Shown: one piece after another, positions 12,715 to 24,239 of the stretch
Layout: each line of letters starts with the position of its first letter
Numbering within the stretch: position 1 is the stretch's first letter
Origin: Alentia gelatinosa
Taxonomy: Eukaryota; Annelida; Polychaeta; Phyllodocida; Polynoidae
NCBI GenBank assembly: GCA_950022655.1
Contig: OX465583.1
Coordinates: forward strand, 36,917,360 to 36,981,359
Direction of reading: 5' to 3'
Length of the DNA: 64,000 nucleotides
Position numbers and translations under genes: made by a program
The notes under the pieces: model-generated
Databases searched by the model: none
What the model was told of the DNA's origin: nothing
What the model saw: only the letters and a program-made list of their open reading frames with translations

Positions 12715-13085
12715 AGAGGGACCTGAACGTGGCCCTCTTGACAGGCATAGCGAAGTCGGGGGGTATTTAGGTGGTGGGACTGCTTGGACGCGGATCTAGG
12801 GGTCTTGGTGGACTATAGTAGAGGTAGAAAGAGATCTGGATGGTTGGAATGGGGTTGAGTGAGGCTGAGGCTGAGGCACAGGGTGATTCCGTAGTGATTG
12901 TCTGGGGCGAAAAGGGCGGATGCATACGCTTAAAGGGGAAGGTCGGAGTGGGCCGTGTTGGGGCTGAGTGGAGGGTACAATTCTGGACTTGGCGTGCCGT
13001 GGCACGCCTAGACTGGGCACAGGGATACGTAGCGGGGTTAAGCTAGCTCAGGAGGGGGTGAATGTGGCCCTCTTTGGCAAGGCAT
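12715..13085. repeat. Imperfect direct repeat pair flanking a G-rich segment, with an internal palindrome
   Basis: The words GTGGCCCTCTTGACAGGCAT (near 12730) and GTGGCCCTCTTTGGCAAGGC (near 13064) match closely and lie about 335 bp apart, each followed by a G-run. Between them the + strand is G-rich, with gaggctgaggctgagg near 12862. At 12991-13008 GGCGTGCC and GGCACGCC form an 8-bp inverted repeat with a 2-nt spacer. The open frames here, including a minus-strand one rich in Pro and Ser, follow from this composition. The origin could be a decayed local duplication. Confidence 0.5.
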
Positions 13086-15600
13086 TGGGGGGAGGGGTAA
13101 AGGAAGCAAGCGAGGGGTACTATAGATGTGGCGCTGAGACTTGTGGGCTGTGTAGGTTGTAAATGGTGTTAGCTCTAGTCATCCCTCTCCTAATTTTTCA
13201 CAGGATCTATACTGTTTCTCATTATGTGGATTCTCATCCTCCTTATGCAGTGAGAAAGAGTCGAGCCTGGTGGCTAAACTTCGCAATATAGTTATTTGCT
13301 AGTACACAATTTGCCACTAGAGCCTTTCTTTTCTGCCTCGGTGTACTCTAAACCATATATATTGAGAAATCTTACTGCATGAGATGGATGAGAAAAAGGC
13401 TTTGAACCGAGGTTATGAGAGGGGTGGTCGAGGGGTGGCAGTGACAAGCGGGCACGGCTTATTACCAGCATAAATACCGCTTTGCACGAGACAGACTGAT
13501 AAGTACTGGTCCCTCACTGCCGCCCGGTACACTAATGAGCAGGTTCACTCCCCAAATGTCAGATTTTTAAAAAAGACATGGAGCATTCAATGAAGCTGGG
13601 TTGGGAATTTTCCAGATTCGGTTCGTGATACCTGTTAATGATCCTGTGATTTCTTGGAATGTTTTCCAGATGTTTTCCTCCGTTTTTAGCCCAACAGTTA
13701 AACCTTGTCTCCTTCCGTGTCTGGCTAATGAATGCATTGAGATTGCTCATTACTGAGACCTTCGCTTAACCGTTTACTGTAACCTTCATGGATGGAAGAT
13801 TATAGGATAACGTCAAATAAGTATATATAATTTTCAATCGCAACTATACAAATATAAGATTATTCTGCCTTGAGTCAGAATTAAATCAATCCTAATATCC
13901 ACTCGGTGTCCACGGCTGTAACAGAAAAAAGATCATAAATCATAGGAGAAAATGCTGTATTTGTCTGGAAAATGGCCCACACGGAAAGACAGCAAAATAG
14001 AAGTTTCCACCGTGCGACCAAAGTAGGGTAACATATGGGAACTATAATCTGACCCATAATCGCAGAAAGTCGTAGCAATTATAGCACAGTGGAGCATTAT
14101 ACACATAATAACCCTAATGGATGCTGCTAGACATTCCTAGAACACCAGTAATGATGAGATAATAATGCTTTGATTAATCTGATAAAATTACCTTGATGTA
14201 TGGTTCAGGTAATACAGAAGTCCCACAGAATCCACCCTTGATATCTATGCGGTAATTATAAATTCTCAATATGTATTTCTCAAAATGGTAAGGTAGTGAA
14301 ACCATGAGGATGTGGATTTAGATCCGAATGTGCTTAACTTATTGTTGGATATACAATTATGTCAGGAGCTAAATGATAATTGTAGGTACCTACAATGTGG
14401 GTAATGAATGAACAAAATTGGCAGGCCTTACAACCTATATCGTTATGTGCCGAACCTAGATCATTTTGGCACATTCCTGTTGGTATTTCCGAATGAACAG
14501 ATATTTCTGCGTAGATCCATATCGGCAGAATCTGTCTGACTCGGCAGAGGACGTAAAGCATATCATTCTGGACCGTTCACATTGTATCAACCTTTCTCCG
14601 CACAGCACTGTAAACCACTACCAGCCCCCTGATCTCTGCGGTCAGATAAATATAGGTGGATGATTGTGCTCAGATTACTGTGGACAGATAATTGTGTCCG
14701 TACCTAGCACACGGCCGCCCGCCCAGCACCGTTTGGGTCAGGCATGGGGGCGGCATCGATGTTGTTGGCGGTTCACACCTCATCTCAGTCCGCTACTTGT
14801 CATCATCAGCAGCCGTCCTGGCAGTATTGTCCTCTACCTGGTACGCCCAACCACCGTATCTTTACTGCCTGACACACCACCGCTCCATTGCCTAATCCCA
14901 GGAAGATGGTCCGTATAGTTTTCACCAGAGGAAACAACAAGCATTGCATATTGCAATAAGGTCAGGAGGTTGACGTTATGGAGGGGTTTGGAAGCTTGGC
15001 GCAATACCTTCGATGTTGTTATAACGGCAGGGAACGTTTTCAGATTTTTTTTCAGAGTAATTTCATCCACTGGGTCAACCCAGAAATTACATTTTTTTCA
15101 ATCAGAAATTCACTAAATTGCAAACTAGAAACCCACCGACGAAGCATCATAAGAGGCATTCCTCTTCCATGCTAGGGCAAGTTCATGTTTGGGCAAGGGT
15201 GAAAGCAAGCTAGAACTTATTGGGTACGCCTCGCCCCATAGCCAAAGTATTATGGTGGTTTAAAAAAAAGATCATTGTTCAAAGTGGTTACTCAATTCTG
15301 TTTCTGGAAACGAGTTCTTCAATTGAATTTCAAGTTGATTGCATAGATTTGAATCGTGACACGCATAAGGAAGTAAAGGGTGATGAAGTTAATGATATGT
15401 ACAGTGAAGTATCTTAATCGAAGTTTAATTGTGTGTGTGGCAGATTAAACCTGAAAGTGTCATCGGGTGCCCTTAATTTTTATTTTTACAAATGAATATC
15501 TGATTTGGATAGAGTTGAGATATATTTATTGAGTTCTAGGAATCAGCCCATGTTGTTGATAATAAGATTCGGTTAATATCCACAAGGTGATGGGAGCCGT
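13086..15600. other. No gene recognised
   Basis: Overlapping short frames at 14664-14918 and 14692-14895 (+) have no recognisable product. Nothing repeated or palindromic stood out. Confidence 0.5.
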
Positions 15601-15626
15601 TCCTAAATCCCTTGTCCTCGCCTCGC

Positions 15627-15670
15627 GAGCAGCTCCGAGCTGCTCCGAGTCGTGAGTCCCCGAGCTGCTC
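15627..15670. promoter_or_regulatory. Triple GAGCWGCTC cluster
   Basis: Three copies of the near-palindrome lie in 44 bp: GAGCAGCTC at 15627-15635, GAGCTGCTC at 15637-15645 and GAGCTGCTC at 15662-15670. This is the densest occurrence of a word found 13 times in the window. The spacing of the first two (10 bp start to start, one helical turn) would suit side-by-side protein binding. The factor is unknown to me. Confidence 0.5.
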
Positions 15671-15787
15671 TACTGGCCGGGGTGTACGAGCTGATGGCGT
15701 CGCCCCGGTTTAATGAGGGGAATAGCAGCTACACCAGACACGCTTACAAACAGTTGTGGCTGTCACGACGCTGCGCTCCCTGAATCC

Positions 15788-16092
15788 GCCATTAACGTCA
15801 CTCCCAGCGCCATCTGGTGACGTCAGGATCCGTCTTTTCTCGGATGCAGTCCCAATCATGTCTTACCTGACCTCCGATGGGAGGGAATGAGGTTATTGTG
15901 TTATGATGTGACATCATATGGCATTGTGTCGTCATGCTACTATTCATGTTCACTGTTCAGTGGTGTCCAGTGACCTTATTGTCATGGTCGTTGTGAAATG
16001 ACGTAAATGCCATGTGTAGGATGACGTCATCATGATGAAAGGTAATGACTTTGTCATAGGAATAGGTGACGTCACCTTGTGTAGGATGACGT
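15788..16092. promoter_or_regulatory. CRE/ATF site cluster with a CTCF-like site
   Basis: Perfect TGACGTCA palindromes occur at 15818-15825, 16022-16029 and 16067-16074. Half-sites of the TGACGT/TGACAT kind lie near 15792, 15909, 15931, 16000 and 16086. TGTGTAGGATGACGT is repeated exactly at 16013-16027 and 16078-16092, so part of the cluster arose by a 65-bp local duplication. GCGCCATCTGGTGA at 15807-15820 fits 13 of 14 positions of the CTCF core and overlaps the first CRE. CREB/ATF family proteins bind TGACGTCA. The DNA looks like an enhancer or insulator rather than a coding region. Confidence 0.5.
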
Positions 16093-16619
16093 ATTAGGCA
16101 GGTTGTACCTTTTGAATCGGGCAAGGCGTATATTCTATACTCGTTGATTTGGGGTGTTCCGTGTCAGATGTAGCTAATACTGGTCTGCGTTTCGAAATGA
16201 CAGCCACGCTCGAAACTTCCAAGAATTACTAACTAGAGGAGACCGCATGAAAAAGGTTACTTATGTCGCATTTTCTGTATGTACGATTTGTCCCGAGATG
16301 CCAGTCAGTACTTCTGGCCTAGGCTGTTAAATAGTTTACCACCAGGAGGAGTCTCTTCTACCTACTCCACCTATACGTCACTAACCAGCTTGTTGTATAG
16401 TGGAAGGCTTTATTATGTATGGTTGAAGCTGCCTTTGTCACCCGAACTGATCTGACAGACCATGTACGTATATGTCTCCATGGAGAACTATGTTTCTTCT
16501 GATAGCTGCCAATTTACAAGCCATGGGCCAAATGATGGTTCACTAGTACACCGTAACTGTGTCTAAAAATGTCGTGTCTGACATCCAATGTTTCAATACT
16601 CTGTCTTATATTCATTTGA

Positions 16620-16860
16620 TAAGCTCGGTAGCTTAGTGATAGGTAGTTGTAGGGGTGTTCGCCTCGAGTAAGAGAGGTCGGGAGTTCAAATCCTGGTGGG
16701 GTCATACCAAAAACTTCAATAGAAATGGTACCCACTGCTCATTGGACTTAAGACCCGCCTTTAGAATGAAGAGTTCGGCGGCGGGGTAGGGGCAGGGGTT
16801 GGGCTATAGCCCTAGTGGAAGAATAGCTGTATCGCTGAACTTAGTTATTAGACGAACGAT
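16620..16860 (+). mobile_element. tRNA-derived SINE
   Basis: An RNA polymerase III A box (TAGCTTAGTGATAGG, from 16629) and B box (GTTCAAATC, from 16684) are 55 bp apart, close to tRNA geometry. Between them runs a gcctcgagtaagagaggtcggg segment, and after the B box comes ctggtggggtcatacc. This head and body resemble a SINE family I remember from mollusc genomes; the match is from memory and unverified. The acceptor stem does not pair, so it is not a functional tRNA gene. The 3' limit is uncertain. Confidence 0.7.
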
Positions 16861-17394
16861 ATTCCCTGAATAAAAACTGTTCAAAAAGGTTATTGTTTGA
16901 CTAGTTCAGGAGAAGCCTAATGGATTAAAAATGCACAATGGATGATGAAGTTGGTCTACGACAAGCAGATCTATTACATGCTAGATGGATGGAGCCCATT
17001 GGGAATGATACATCAGGGCCACGAGGCAATAGATTGTGTACGCAAAATGTGGAGTTCATAAGCAATATATCTTATTGGGTGGCTTTATGAGTAATACATC
17101 CCAGGTAGTTTGGGAGCTTCCATAAACATACATCATATCCGAACACTCGTCCACCATCATCACCCGATGGCGTAACTCAATGATGTATCCCTGCACTTGC
17201 AAAAACATATATACATTGTACATCATTTGCAGTAGTTACAAGTTTGGCTTGATTCGGTTGGGCCAAACTTCATTCTGTACGCTTGTCGATATTGGTGAGA
17301 ATCTGATTGGCTGGCACTTCCCTCGGACGCTGGCGTCGCCGGGTCCCGCTAGGTGGGCATGGAACGGTTAGGGAGGAGAGGTGTGCTACTAAAT

Positions 17395-17700
17395 CAGACG
17401 TCGCGGGCCGATCGCAGCGCCCCGCACGGCCCGGCCGGTACTAATGCCTGGCCAATCAGAGGGCCTAACCTGGTTTGGCGTGCTTTCAGAAAAAGGCGCC
17501 GGTAGCTGGGACATTAGGGCGTCTGTATCAACTCAGACCAAGCTGACCTGCCCACCATGACCCCCACTCTCCACCCGAACCTTTCCGCGCGCCGCTCACC
17601 GGAAACGGAAGGAAGTACTTCCGAATGCCAGCGCATGCGCCGTGGCGGGTTGCCATGGTGCTAGGACGGAGGGAATCAATGTAGGGTAGGGCGTCCGGCG
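17395..17700. promoter_or_regulatory. CpG-rich promoter: ETS, NRF1 and X-box half-site
   Basis: A CpG-dense stretch ends in a compact array. ACCGGAA at 17598 and a run of GGAA/TTCC sites at 17605-17622 fit ETS factors. GCGCATGCGC at 17631-17640 is a perfect NRF1 core. GTTGCCATGG at 17649 is a perfect X-box half. This is the standard architecture of a ubiquitously active, often bidirectional, promoter. No start codon with a convincing exon was found on either strand, so the gene it serves is unknown or its first exon is noncoding. Confidence 0.5.
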
Positions 17701-18893
17701 AATTGAGTTTTGAGTTTCCGATGGGCTAGGTTCTTTATTTCTTTTGCGACTTGGGGAGAGAAACTCCCGATGGAATGTTTGAAAAGTGGAATGGTTTGAA
17801 ACCAGGAAGAGGAGGCTGGGCACACAGCAATCATCGCGTGCGCACAGCTATCTTGCCCCCGATCTCTAAGAAAACATCATGTGGCGGGAGCGAATTATTC
17901 AATAGATTACTATAGCATTTGACCCCCCGACTATAGTGGGCCCATCTCCAAGAGTTGCAGTGGCGGAATTTCCATGGAACTGTAGTCCACTCTGTGCCGT
18001 ATGCAGGGTTATGGGTCCCTCCGCCCTGACATGCTCTGCTCCTCTCCTCCCCTCCTCACCCCCGGTAATAGAACCCAGCACTCTGAAACACTAACAGCCC
18101 CACGTCCGGCCTGTCTTTTTACCGCGGGCTGAAGCTTTTAAAATCCTCTGAATGAAAACTTTTGAACTGGGCCGACAGAACATGTTAGATGGATTTTGGC
18201 CGAGGTTGGTTCCTGAGGCTCTCATCACTCAGTGGGGATAGGTGAGGGGTCGGTCCACGTCGAGTCGCATGAATTAGGAACATTTAGAGGGCGTTTCTGG
18301 CCACAATACCTTCTATCGATAATCCGTAATGACACTTGCCGGGCTTTGTTTTGGAATCGTTAATCCATTAGCAGAATGTGTAATTGCTTTCGCCGGTGCT
18401 CTTTCCCTAATGAATTCTGTACTGGATAATGGACCTTGAGGCTTGAAGCCTGTCCTGAACCTCGGGGCGAATTGATTGAAAAAATAGAATAACTACATTT
18501 TTTCATCTAAGGTTTTAGTTTATTATTCATGGTGTACATCATCATTATGTACACCGACATGTGAGTTCAGGCACAGATAACTAAAAAGTATTAGGTATTT
18601 GTCTATCTACGTGTAATAATATTGTCCCCTGAGATTACACACCTATTTTCGGTAGGGAAATGTAGAAAAGGGAAATGCCTGAGATAATTGAATAAATCGA
18701 TGTGACCCTACTTGCCAACGGGACACTATTGCGCTATTATCCATTTGTAAATGATGACCCATATCATTTCCTCGGGCTCGTCAATTCGGAATGGCAGACT
18801 ACGCTGCCGCCATTATTTCCTTTCTACACTCCATACCATCCTCATGCGTCTTTGTGCCTGTGAAATAATTGCGCCTTCAGCGACTGGATTGCC
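17701..18893. other. No gene; homeodomain-site cluster at 18328-18413
   Basis: No coding frame was found. From 18328 to 18413 there are closely spaced homeodomain-type cores: taatga, TAATCC (an inverse GGATTA), CCATTAG, TAATTG and CCTAATGA. They look like a developmental enhancer element. This assignment is motif-based and weak on its own. Confidence 0.35.
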
Positions 18894-18899
18894 GCTCAC

Positions 18900-18923
18900 G
18901 TCGGCGAACTCGGCAGACGACAT
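18900..18923 (-). CDS. Candidate minus-strand first exon, 8 codons
   Basis: On the minus strand the ATG at 18923 opens MSSAEFAD, which ends exactly at a strong donor GTGAGC (18899-18894), giving a phase 0 exon. Upstream of the ATG (18924-19030) the minus strand has an E2F-like TTTTGGCGGAAAG, a YY1-like CATGGCGGCCGCG and a GCGCGCC, as in a CpG promoter and 5' UTR. The ATG context is poor (C at -3). It is one of six ATGTCGTCTGC copies, which either supports a shared start context or shows that the word is a DNA motif. No downstream exon was found. Confidence 0.25.
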
Positions 18924-19035
18924 TCGCTTCCATTTTATCTCATTCTGGCGCGCTTTTGGGGCTCCCTTCTCGCGGCCGCCATGAATGATGAAGCAGACAA
19001 ACTTTCCGCCAAAATGCTGTGGATTCCCCGCCAAT
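18924..19035 (-). promoter_or_regulatory. E2F/YY1-type CpG promoter patch
   Basis: It reads toward the candidate exon ending at 18923. On the + strand the E2F-like cores are tttccgccaaaa near 19004 and ccccgccaattt near 19025; the YY1-like core is cggccgccatgaatg near 18973. The + strand frame from 18981 also starts in a favourable context but shows no coding character beyond it. Confidence 0.35.
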
Positions 19036-20569
19036 TTATTTTGAAGTTGTCAGTGACAAGTGGCAGAAGGCCTCTCACGAGTTGGCTGAGAACCAGAAGA
19101 GGATTTCATCTGGCCTCTCAGTTCTTTTCTCCTGTTTTCATTACTATATTTCTTTTCTCACCTGTGATGGCCTTTGTGCGTGACTGAGTTAACCGTTCTT
19201 GAACAGGTTTATAGAATGTGGACCCGATGTAACGTTACCATCTGTGAGATGATACTTGTGGGAATATGTCATTATTGTAGTGCCTAAGACACACCTGGCG
19301 GGACTTGTCTGTAGGCATGAGTAGCACATGGATTACTCCGTGTTGAAATACGATGAGACAAAAAGAATCTGCCACACAAGGTTCTGGCCTCAGCAGACAA
19401 GCCACCATCATAAAAGTCCCAGAAGAACCCACCCTTTCTCTTCTTTCAAACAAAGAATGAACGAGAAAAATGGATCAAACCCTGCCTGACTGGCAGTGCA
19501 TCTTCCCTGTCAGGGCCGGATAATGCCTTCAGGCATGTGTCAGCTGGGGACAGTCAAGTATTAGGGTTTTTTACCAAGTGGAAAATTTGGATGGAAAGAT
19601 TATCACCATGGTAACGTGTTGGTATTGCATGTTTTAATAATCATCACTTAGTATGAAATTGCAATGCTAAATAAAAGTCTTGCCAAACATTGCTTAATGT
19701 ATAATTGCTAGGAAGAAGCAGGTAATAAGGTACATGTCGATGTCAACCTTTTGACAATGGGACAAGAGATAATCCCAGACTTCAACATTGTAAAATGTAA
19801 TATGAAAAATAATGTCACAATTATGTAGCCCAGTTGTATAGAAAGAATATCTGTATACCCTTCAGGTCACGGGTGCTCGGCACCTCCTGCCCTTGGAGTC
19901 AGAGGGAAATGTATGCTTCAAACGTAAAACCTTTGATTCGTACCATATATAATCCTCGTGTATTGGGAATCCATACTCTCAACTTTCCCATTGCTTATTA
20001 AGACAACAGTAATATTTCTAGGAATATAGAAATTACAGTCACTGTTTGTATCCAACCATAAGAAACATATGAATGGTAAAACGCACATCTAAAAAGTACC
20101 AGAGTTTACGAACTCAGTCTATTCCTCCATCAGAAGGTCCTATATACTCTGAGAGCCGTTTACCAATGGCCATGGGAACTGTGGTATAATAAAGAGATGA
20201 CTGAACTCTTATTACGTCTACCTCACTCTCCACCACAACACATCCTGCGTTTAAAACCAAGTCTCGGGGGGAAAGTGGCGGCTCTCCGAGCTCTCCATGA
20301 TGGCATTTTCAAAGTCCCCCCTCTCTTGTGTCGACGTACTCCACGGTGGATGCCACACGTGGCCGTAGCTGATAAGGTCCATGTAGGGGGAGTGGGAGCG
20401 GGTGTTGGGTGGCCAGGAGAAGGGGAGGGGGGTCTGACAAGAGCTCACCAGCCCCAATCATCGCTCACGAGGAGAGAAAAATACAAACAGGAGCCCACCG
20501 TGCACTTCACAGAAATACAAAAAATATCCAGAGCACACCCCATGCCACATTGCCGGATCCATGGGATCT
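19036..20569. other. No gene recognised
   Basis: The long + strand frame (20197-20778, 193 codons) spans CpG-rich DNA and then runs into the degenerate tandem repeat listed next, which explains its length. Nothing else was supported. Confidence 0.5.
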
Positions 20570-20780
20570 GTTCGCTGTGTTATTCACAGGAGTGCTTAGT
20601 AAATTGCTCTCTGAAGTCCCCAGTAATCTGGAAGGTAAACTTCTGGCTGCTGGAGTTACTAAGGGAATTGCTCGGTGAGCTGCTCTATAACTTATGTGAG
20701 CCTCTCAACGATATTGACCATAGTGAGTTATTCTGTGAGTTGCTCAGAAAGTTGGTTCATCACCTATATAACCGATAAGA
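20570..20780 (+). repeat. Decayed tandem repeat containing GAGCTGCTC
   Basis: Variants of a GTGAGTTGCTC-type unit recur: aaattgctctctgaag, gagttactaaggg, aattgctcggtgagctgctc, gtgagcctctcaac, gtgagttattctgtgagttgctcag. One unit is the exact GAGCTGCTC at 20677-20685. Translated, this gives the repeated Glu-Leu-Leu pattern of the overlapping frame. Unit length is irregular. Confidence 0.5.
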
Positions 20781-22939
20781 AGTTTTCTCATTACGTACAG
20801 CTGGCTTGCAGCCAGATGATTTCATTTCAAGTACTGGCTCCATTAAAAGACATGTCACCATAAACAAGAGTTGTGTGTTTGCACTCATCTGTGCATAAGA
20901 ATAAAAAGGTGACCAAAGAGGAAGCATGTATTGACTTACAAATGAATTCTCTGTGGTGCTCAGAACATACGGGCTGTATTTTTCTTGTCTTTCTGCAAGG
21001 CGGTCATTCACAGAGGAAGCAGCAGAACTAATCTTGAAGCCTTCTTGGTCTCAGCCTTTGATCCTCAGTGCAAAGCCTCTGTGTTGACATGTATGTAAGC
21101 ACAAGTAACGGAAAGTAAAGTATTTTTTATGGACGAGTCTTCTCTGGGCAGCTGAAATGAGCCAGCTGTGACAAGAGATAGTGTTTTACAGTGGTCTCTA
21201 TGCTGGTGAGCATCACCCCCCAAAACGAGTCTTATAAGCGTTCATGATAAAAACACATATTCGTCACCAAAGTTGCAGGGTGATTACCAAATGCAAATTA
21301 CCATTCTTAGATGAAAAAGGGATTAGCGGATGCATCTTACATATCACTAACGACCCTACAGAGCATTGTACTCCAGTTTCTTTTATTTTTTAAAACTCCT
21401 AATCGGGAGGATTAGGAACTGTATATATCCCTGTTCAGGTTACACTGAATGGTAGTACCATTAATTCCAGTAATGTAACCTCTTGAAAGCACTTCCCACT
21501 GTAAATGTGGATTATCCACTTCCAAGACCAACCTTCGGTACAAAATCCTTTAATTCAGAGATAGCACATATAGAAAACGTATGGTTTGATTGTTCTTTTT
21601 GAGAGGAAGCAGCAGGTCCCACAGCTTATCATGAGTAGTAGTTGTTGGAAATTCCTCTCCAACGTCGGCACGCTGTGTCTACAGGAAAGAACTAAACGTT
21701 GCTTCTCTCGGTATTGAATTTCAGAGCATAATAAAGCGTCTACATCAAGCACCAGCGAGACACATACCAATACCCGCATGCTGTCACCAGCGGGCTCCGT
21801 TCACAGAGCCCCTGGCGGCGGCATCGATAGTGTAAACGGGTATCTCTTGTTGCAGCCGGCCCAGTCTGCTAGTTTACGCCTGACCTCTCTGAGACCTCAG
21901 TGCGTTTTTGGTATGGATATAACCTCACACCAACCCTCATTTTAGATAAAGTGGACTGAATTGACCTCCCAGTCAATAAGCAATAGCTGGAATACGAGCG
22001 CTGACACAACCAGAGTCTGTGCCAGAGATTCTCATAGTTACATTTCCCGTTCTCCTTGATTAGCATTTTTGTACCCACATCGCTCCTCCTTTTCCGTTCA
22101 TTTTCCATCCACACTACTCTCATTGTGGACATTTCGGGTTTTTACCAATGGTCTTCCTCTTATTTCATCTTCTTTGGATGGGGTCAACTTTCTTGGCATT
22201 TCCGTCTGTTCTTTCCAGTCATGCCATCTCGGGGTGACCCGGTCCTTCTTTTTCGTGATAACGCCACTTAAGCCTGTGATCCTCTTATAAAAGTTTTATT
22301 AAAAATTAATTAATTCTAGCAGCACTAAATTGGTTGACCAGTGTTTGTCTTCCGCATTCTGGCTATGCAGATTGAATTGGCACGTCTTTATCAGAAACAT
22401 GTCAAATCCTTTAGAGAAAACATAAGAAAGCCTTCAGAAACTCACAAAAGAGAAAAAACATGTGTCGGAGCTTTATGTCAAAGGAAACTAAATCTTTGAT
22501 CTAGTACATATCCTATTAGGTGCACTATTTGGTCATTATTAATCGAATGAACACGAAGGCCATTCCACATTTGCATCAACCTCAGCACGTGATACATCTA
22601 CAACCACATGGGTCCTTGATGAAATGACAGAAAACTTCAATATGATTAAAGTAAAGTCAGTCAGCTAACTAAAGGTCGGAACTGGATTTTTTTAACCAAT
22701 TCAAGATATTACGCGGTTTTTCTTTATGCGTGGTATAAATATAAACGTACCATTTTATATTACGGGTAGATAAATACGGCTTGGACTGACGGTGACGTGA
22801 AGGGAAACACAGGACCGATTTTTATGGAACCGGTCCATTCTCTTTGAATCGCACCGCCCCATTCAACGGAGACAGAATACTAGGTCCATCCATCAGGACA
22901 ATAAAGCCCGGATGAGCGCAGTCCCATTGTGTGACCTGT
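20781..22939. other. No gene recognised
   Basis: Short frames occur on both strands (for example 21555-21779 minus and 21869-22132 minus) without coding support. No repeats or strong motif clusters were seen. Confidence 0.5.
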
Positions 22940-23160
22940 TGTCAGAACCAGAGACCACGTGAGCAGCTCACAGCAGTCCCCGGCAGTTACTCTCCCTGCC
23001 CAACGCCCGCCGGGGGGACAGGTGGCGCGCGCGAACCTTCATCAGCGGGTTATAAACAGACTGCAATGTCGTCTGCTTTGTTTACTCAGAACGCTGATCA
23101 CCGCCAGTGATACCAACACGCCCCCTATCGGCCGCTGTTGTATGACTGTCCCCTAAGGAG
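22940..23160. promoter_or_regulatory. CpG-rich patch with TGAGCAGCTCA and ATGTCGTCTGC
   Basis: The perfect arm-palindrome GTGAGCAGCTCAC lies at 22959-22971 beside a CACGTG (22957-22962 overlaps it). A GGCGCGCGCG run is at about 23025. ATGTCGTCTGCTT is at 23066-23078, and a CGCCCCCTATCGG element near 23110 resembles half of a CTCF core. From the ATG at 23066 only 14 codons are open. The patch looks regulatory. Confidence 0.4.
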
Positions 23161-23740
23161 GAAACCGAGAAATATGCTTAGAAATATTATTTGGATATTA
23201 ATGACTTTGGAAGCACGATAGCCTTTCGCAATAAAATCGTCAGTGTGATAAGTAGAATAGTTAAACATATTGTTAAGTCAGAATTCATACATGGTTGTTG
23301 TAATAGTTAGGTTAACCCTTTAACGGCATGAGAATACATTCCCGTGACCACGGCAGGAAAATACCGAGAGTAACTTTATCGGTGGTTCTATATGAGTTGT
23401 GTTTTTCTGAATAAACATTCAACGGATTTTCATGATTTTCTCTAGATATATTAGCTTCCTTGGACTCGATATCCAAGGAACAACTATTTGATCTCTATCT
23501 GCATTTCCTGTTATATATACAGTATTTGATTTATATTTCTATCATTAACGGGATACATACAATCTGATACCCCAGATACTGTATATTCGGTTTATGAGTG
23601 CCCATTTCTGCACTCCAACAAGAATAGATCTGTTTCTAGGAAACGAGGTAGAAATGTTGCTATAGCACTGACTCTGACGCATCTTGGAGTGGAAGCCCAT
23701 GGCTGCATGGCGAACAGCAAGTGCAGGACACCTCACGGAG
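23161..23740. other. No gene; possible single piggyBac-like end
   Basis: At 23312 TTAA is followed by CCCTTTAACGGC, the form of many piggyBac-type element ends with their TTAA target. The inverse end was not found nearby, so this may be chance. The rest is AT-rich without features. Confidence 0.3.
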
Positions 23741-23859
23741 AACACCTACTTTTCAATGCCGAATGATTAACGCCCGGTGGTGAATACCCATTACCAGGCC
23801 CTGCGCCGAGACTACCGTGCCTGCACAGAGTCACGCCCAGATAACAATGACAGCCACCC

Positions 23860-24095
23860 TGCTGACCAGTCGCCCCAACAAAGTGAAAGTGAAAGTGGCA
23901 GCTGGACAGTGTGACTGTTAGTCGCCATGGCAACTGGAATCGGAGTCTGCGCGACACGTGAGATTGGCAGCGATCTGGGAGTTTGTGGTGACGTCGTGCT
24001 GACATCAGTGACGTGACGTTGGGTGGCTGGTACCGGAGACTGGAGTGGGTGGTGACTGCTAGTGGTGACGATATGAAACTGAGACTGAAAGTCTG
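23860..24095. promoter_or_regulatory. CpG patch with IRF-type ISRE and X-box
   Basis: Three perfect AAAGTG hexamers in tandem (23880-23897) create GAAAGTGAAAGT, an exact match to the interferon-response element form GAAANNGAAANN bound by IRF proteins. A second, looser GAAACTGAGACTGAAAGT follows at 24075-24092. The near-perfect X-box GTCGCCATGGCAAC lies at 23931-23944, and TGACGTC/GTGACGTGACG half-CREs lie near 23991-24016. Molluscs and other lophotrochozoans have IRF genes, so an immune-responsive element is plausible. No exon was identified. Confidence 0.4.
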
Positions 24096-24239
24096 CCGCG
24101 GTTATAGTTAAACTCAGGTGGGAGGAGGGCCTCGAGAGAAGGAAGTAAAATGTGAAGTTTTGAAGACCAACACAGGTTTTGGTAATACATCAAATTTTCG
24201 TAAGTTTATGGTTGTAAATCAAGTAATTAAGATGTGGTA

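Noticed and set aside
16620..16705. Functional tRNA gene
   Set aside because: A and B boxes are present, but acceptor and T stems do not pair and a SINE body follows.
20197..20778. 193-codon + strand ORF, the longest in the window
   Set aside because: Its second half is the decayed GAGYTGCTC tandem repeat and its first half stop-poor CpG DNA; no product is recognisable.
23312..23340. piggyBac-type transposon end
   Set aside because: Only one end fits (TTAA plus CCCTTTAACGGC); no inverse end or transposase was found.
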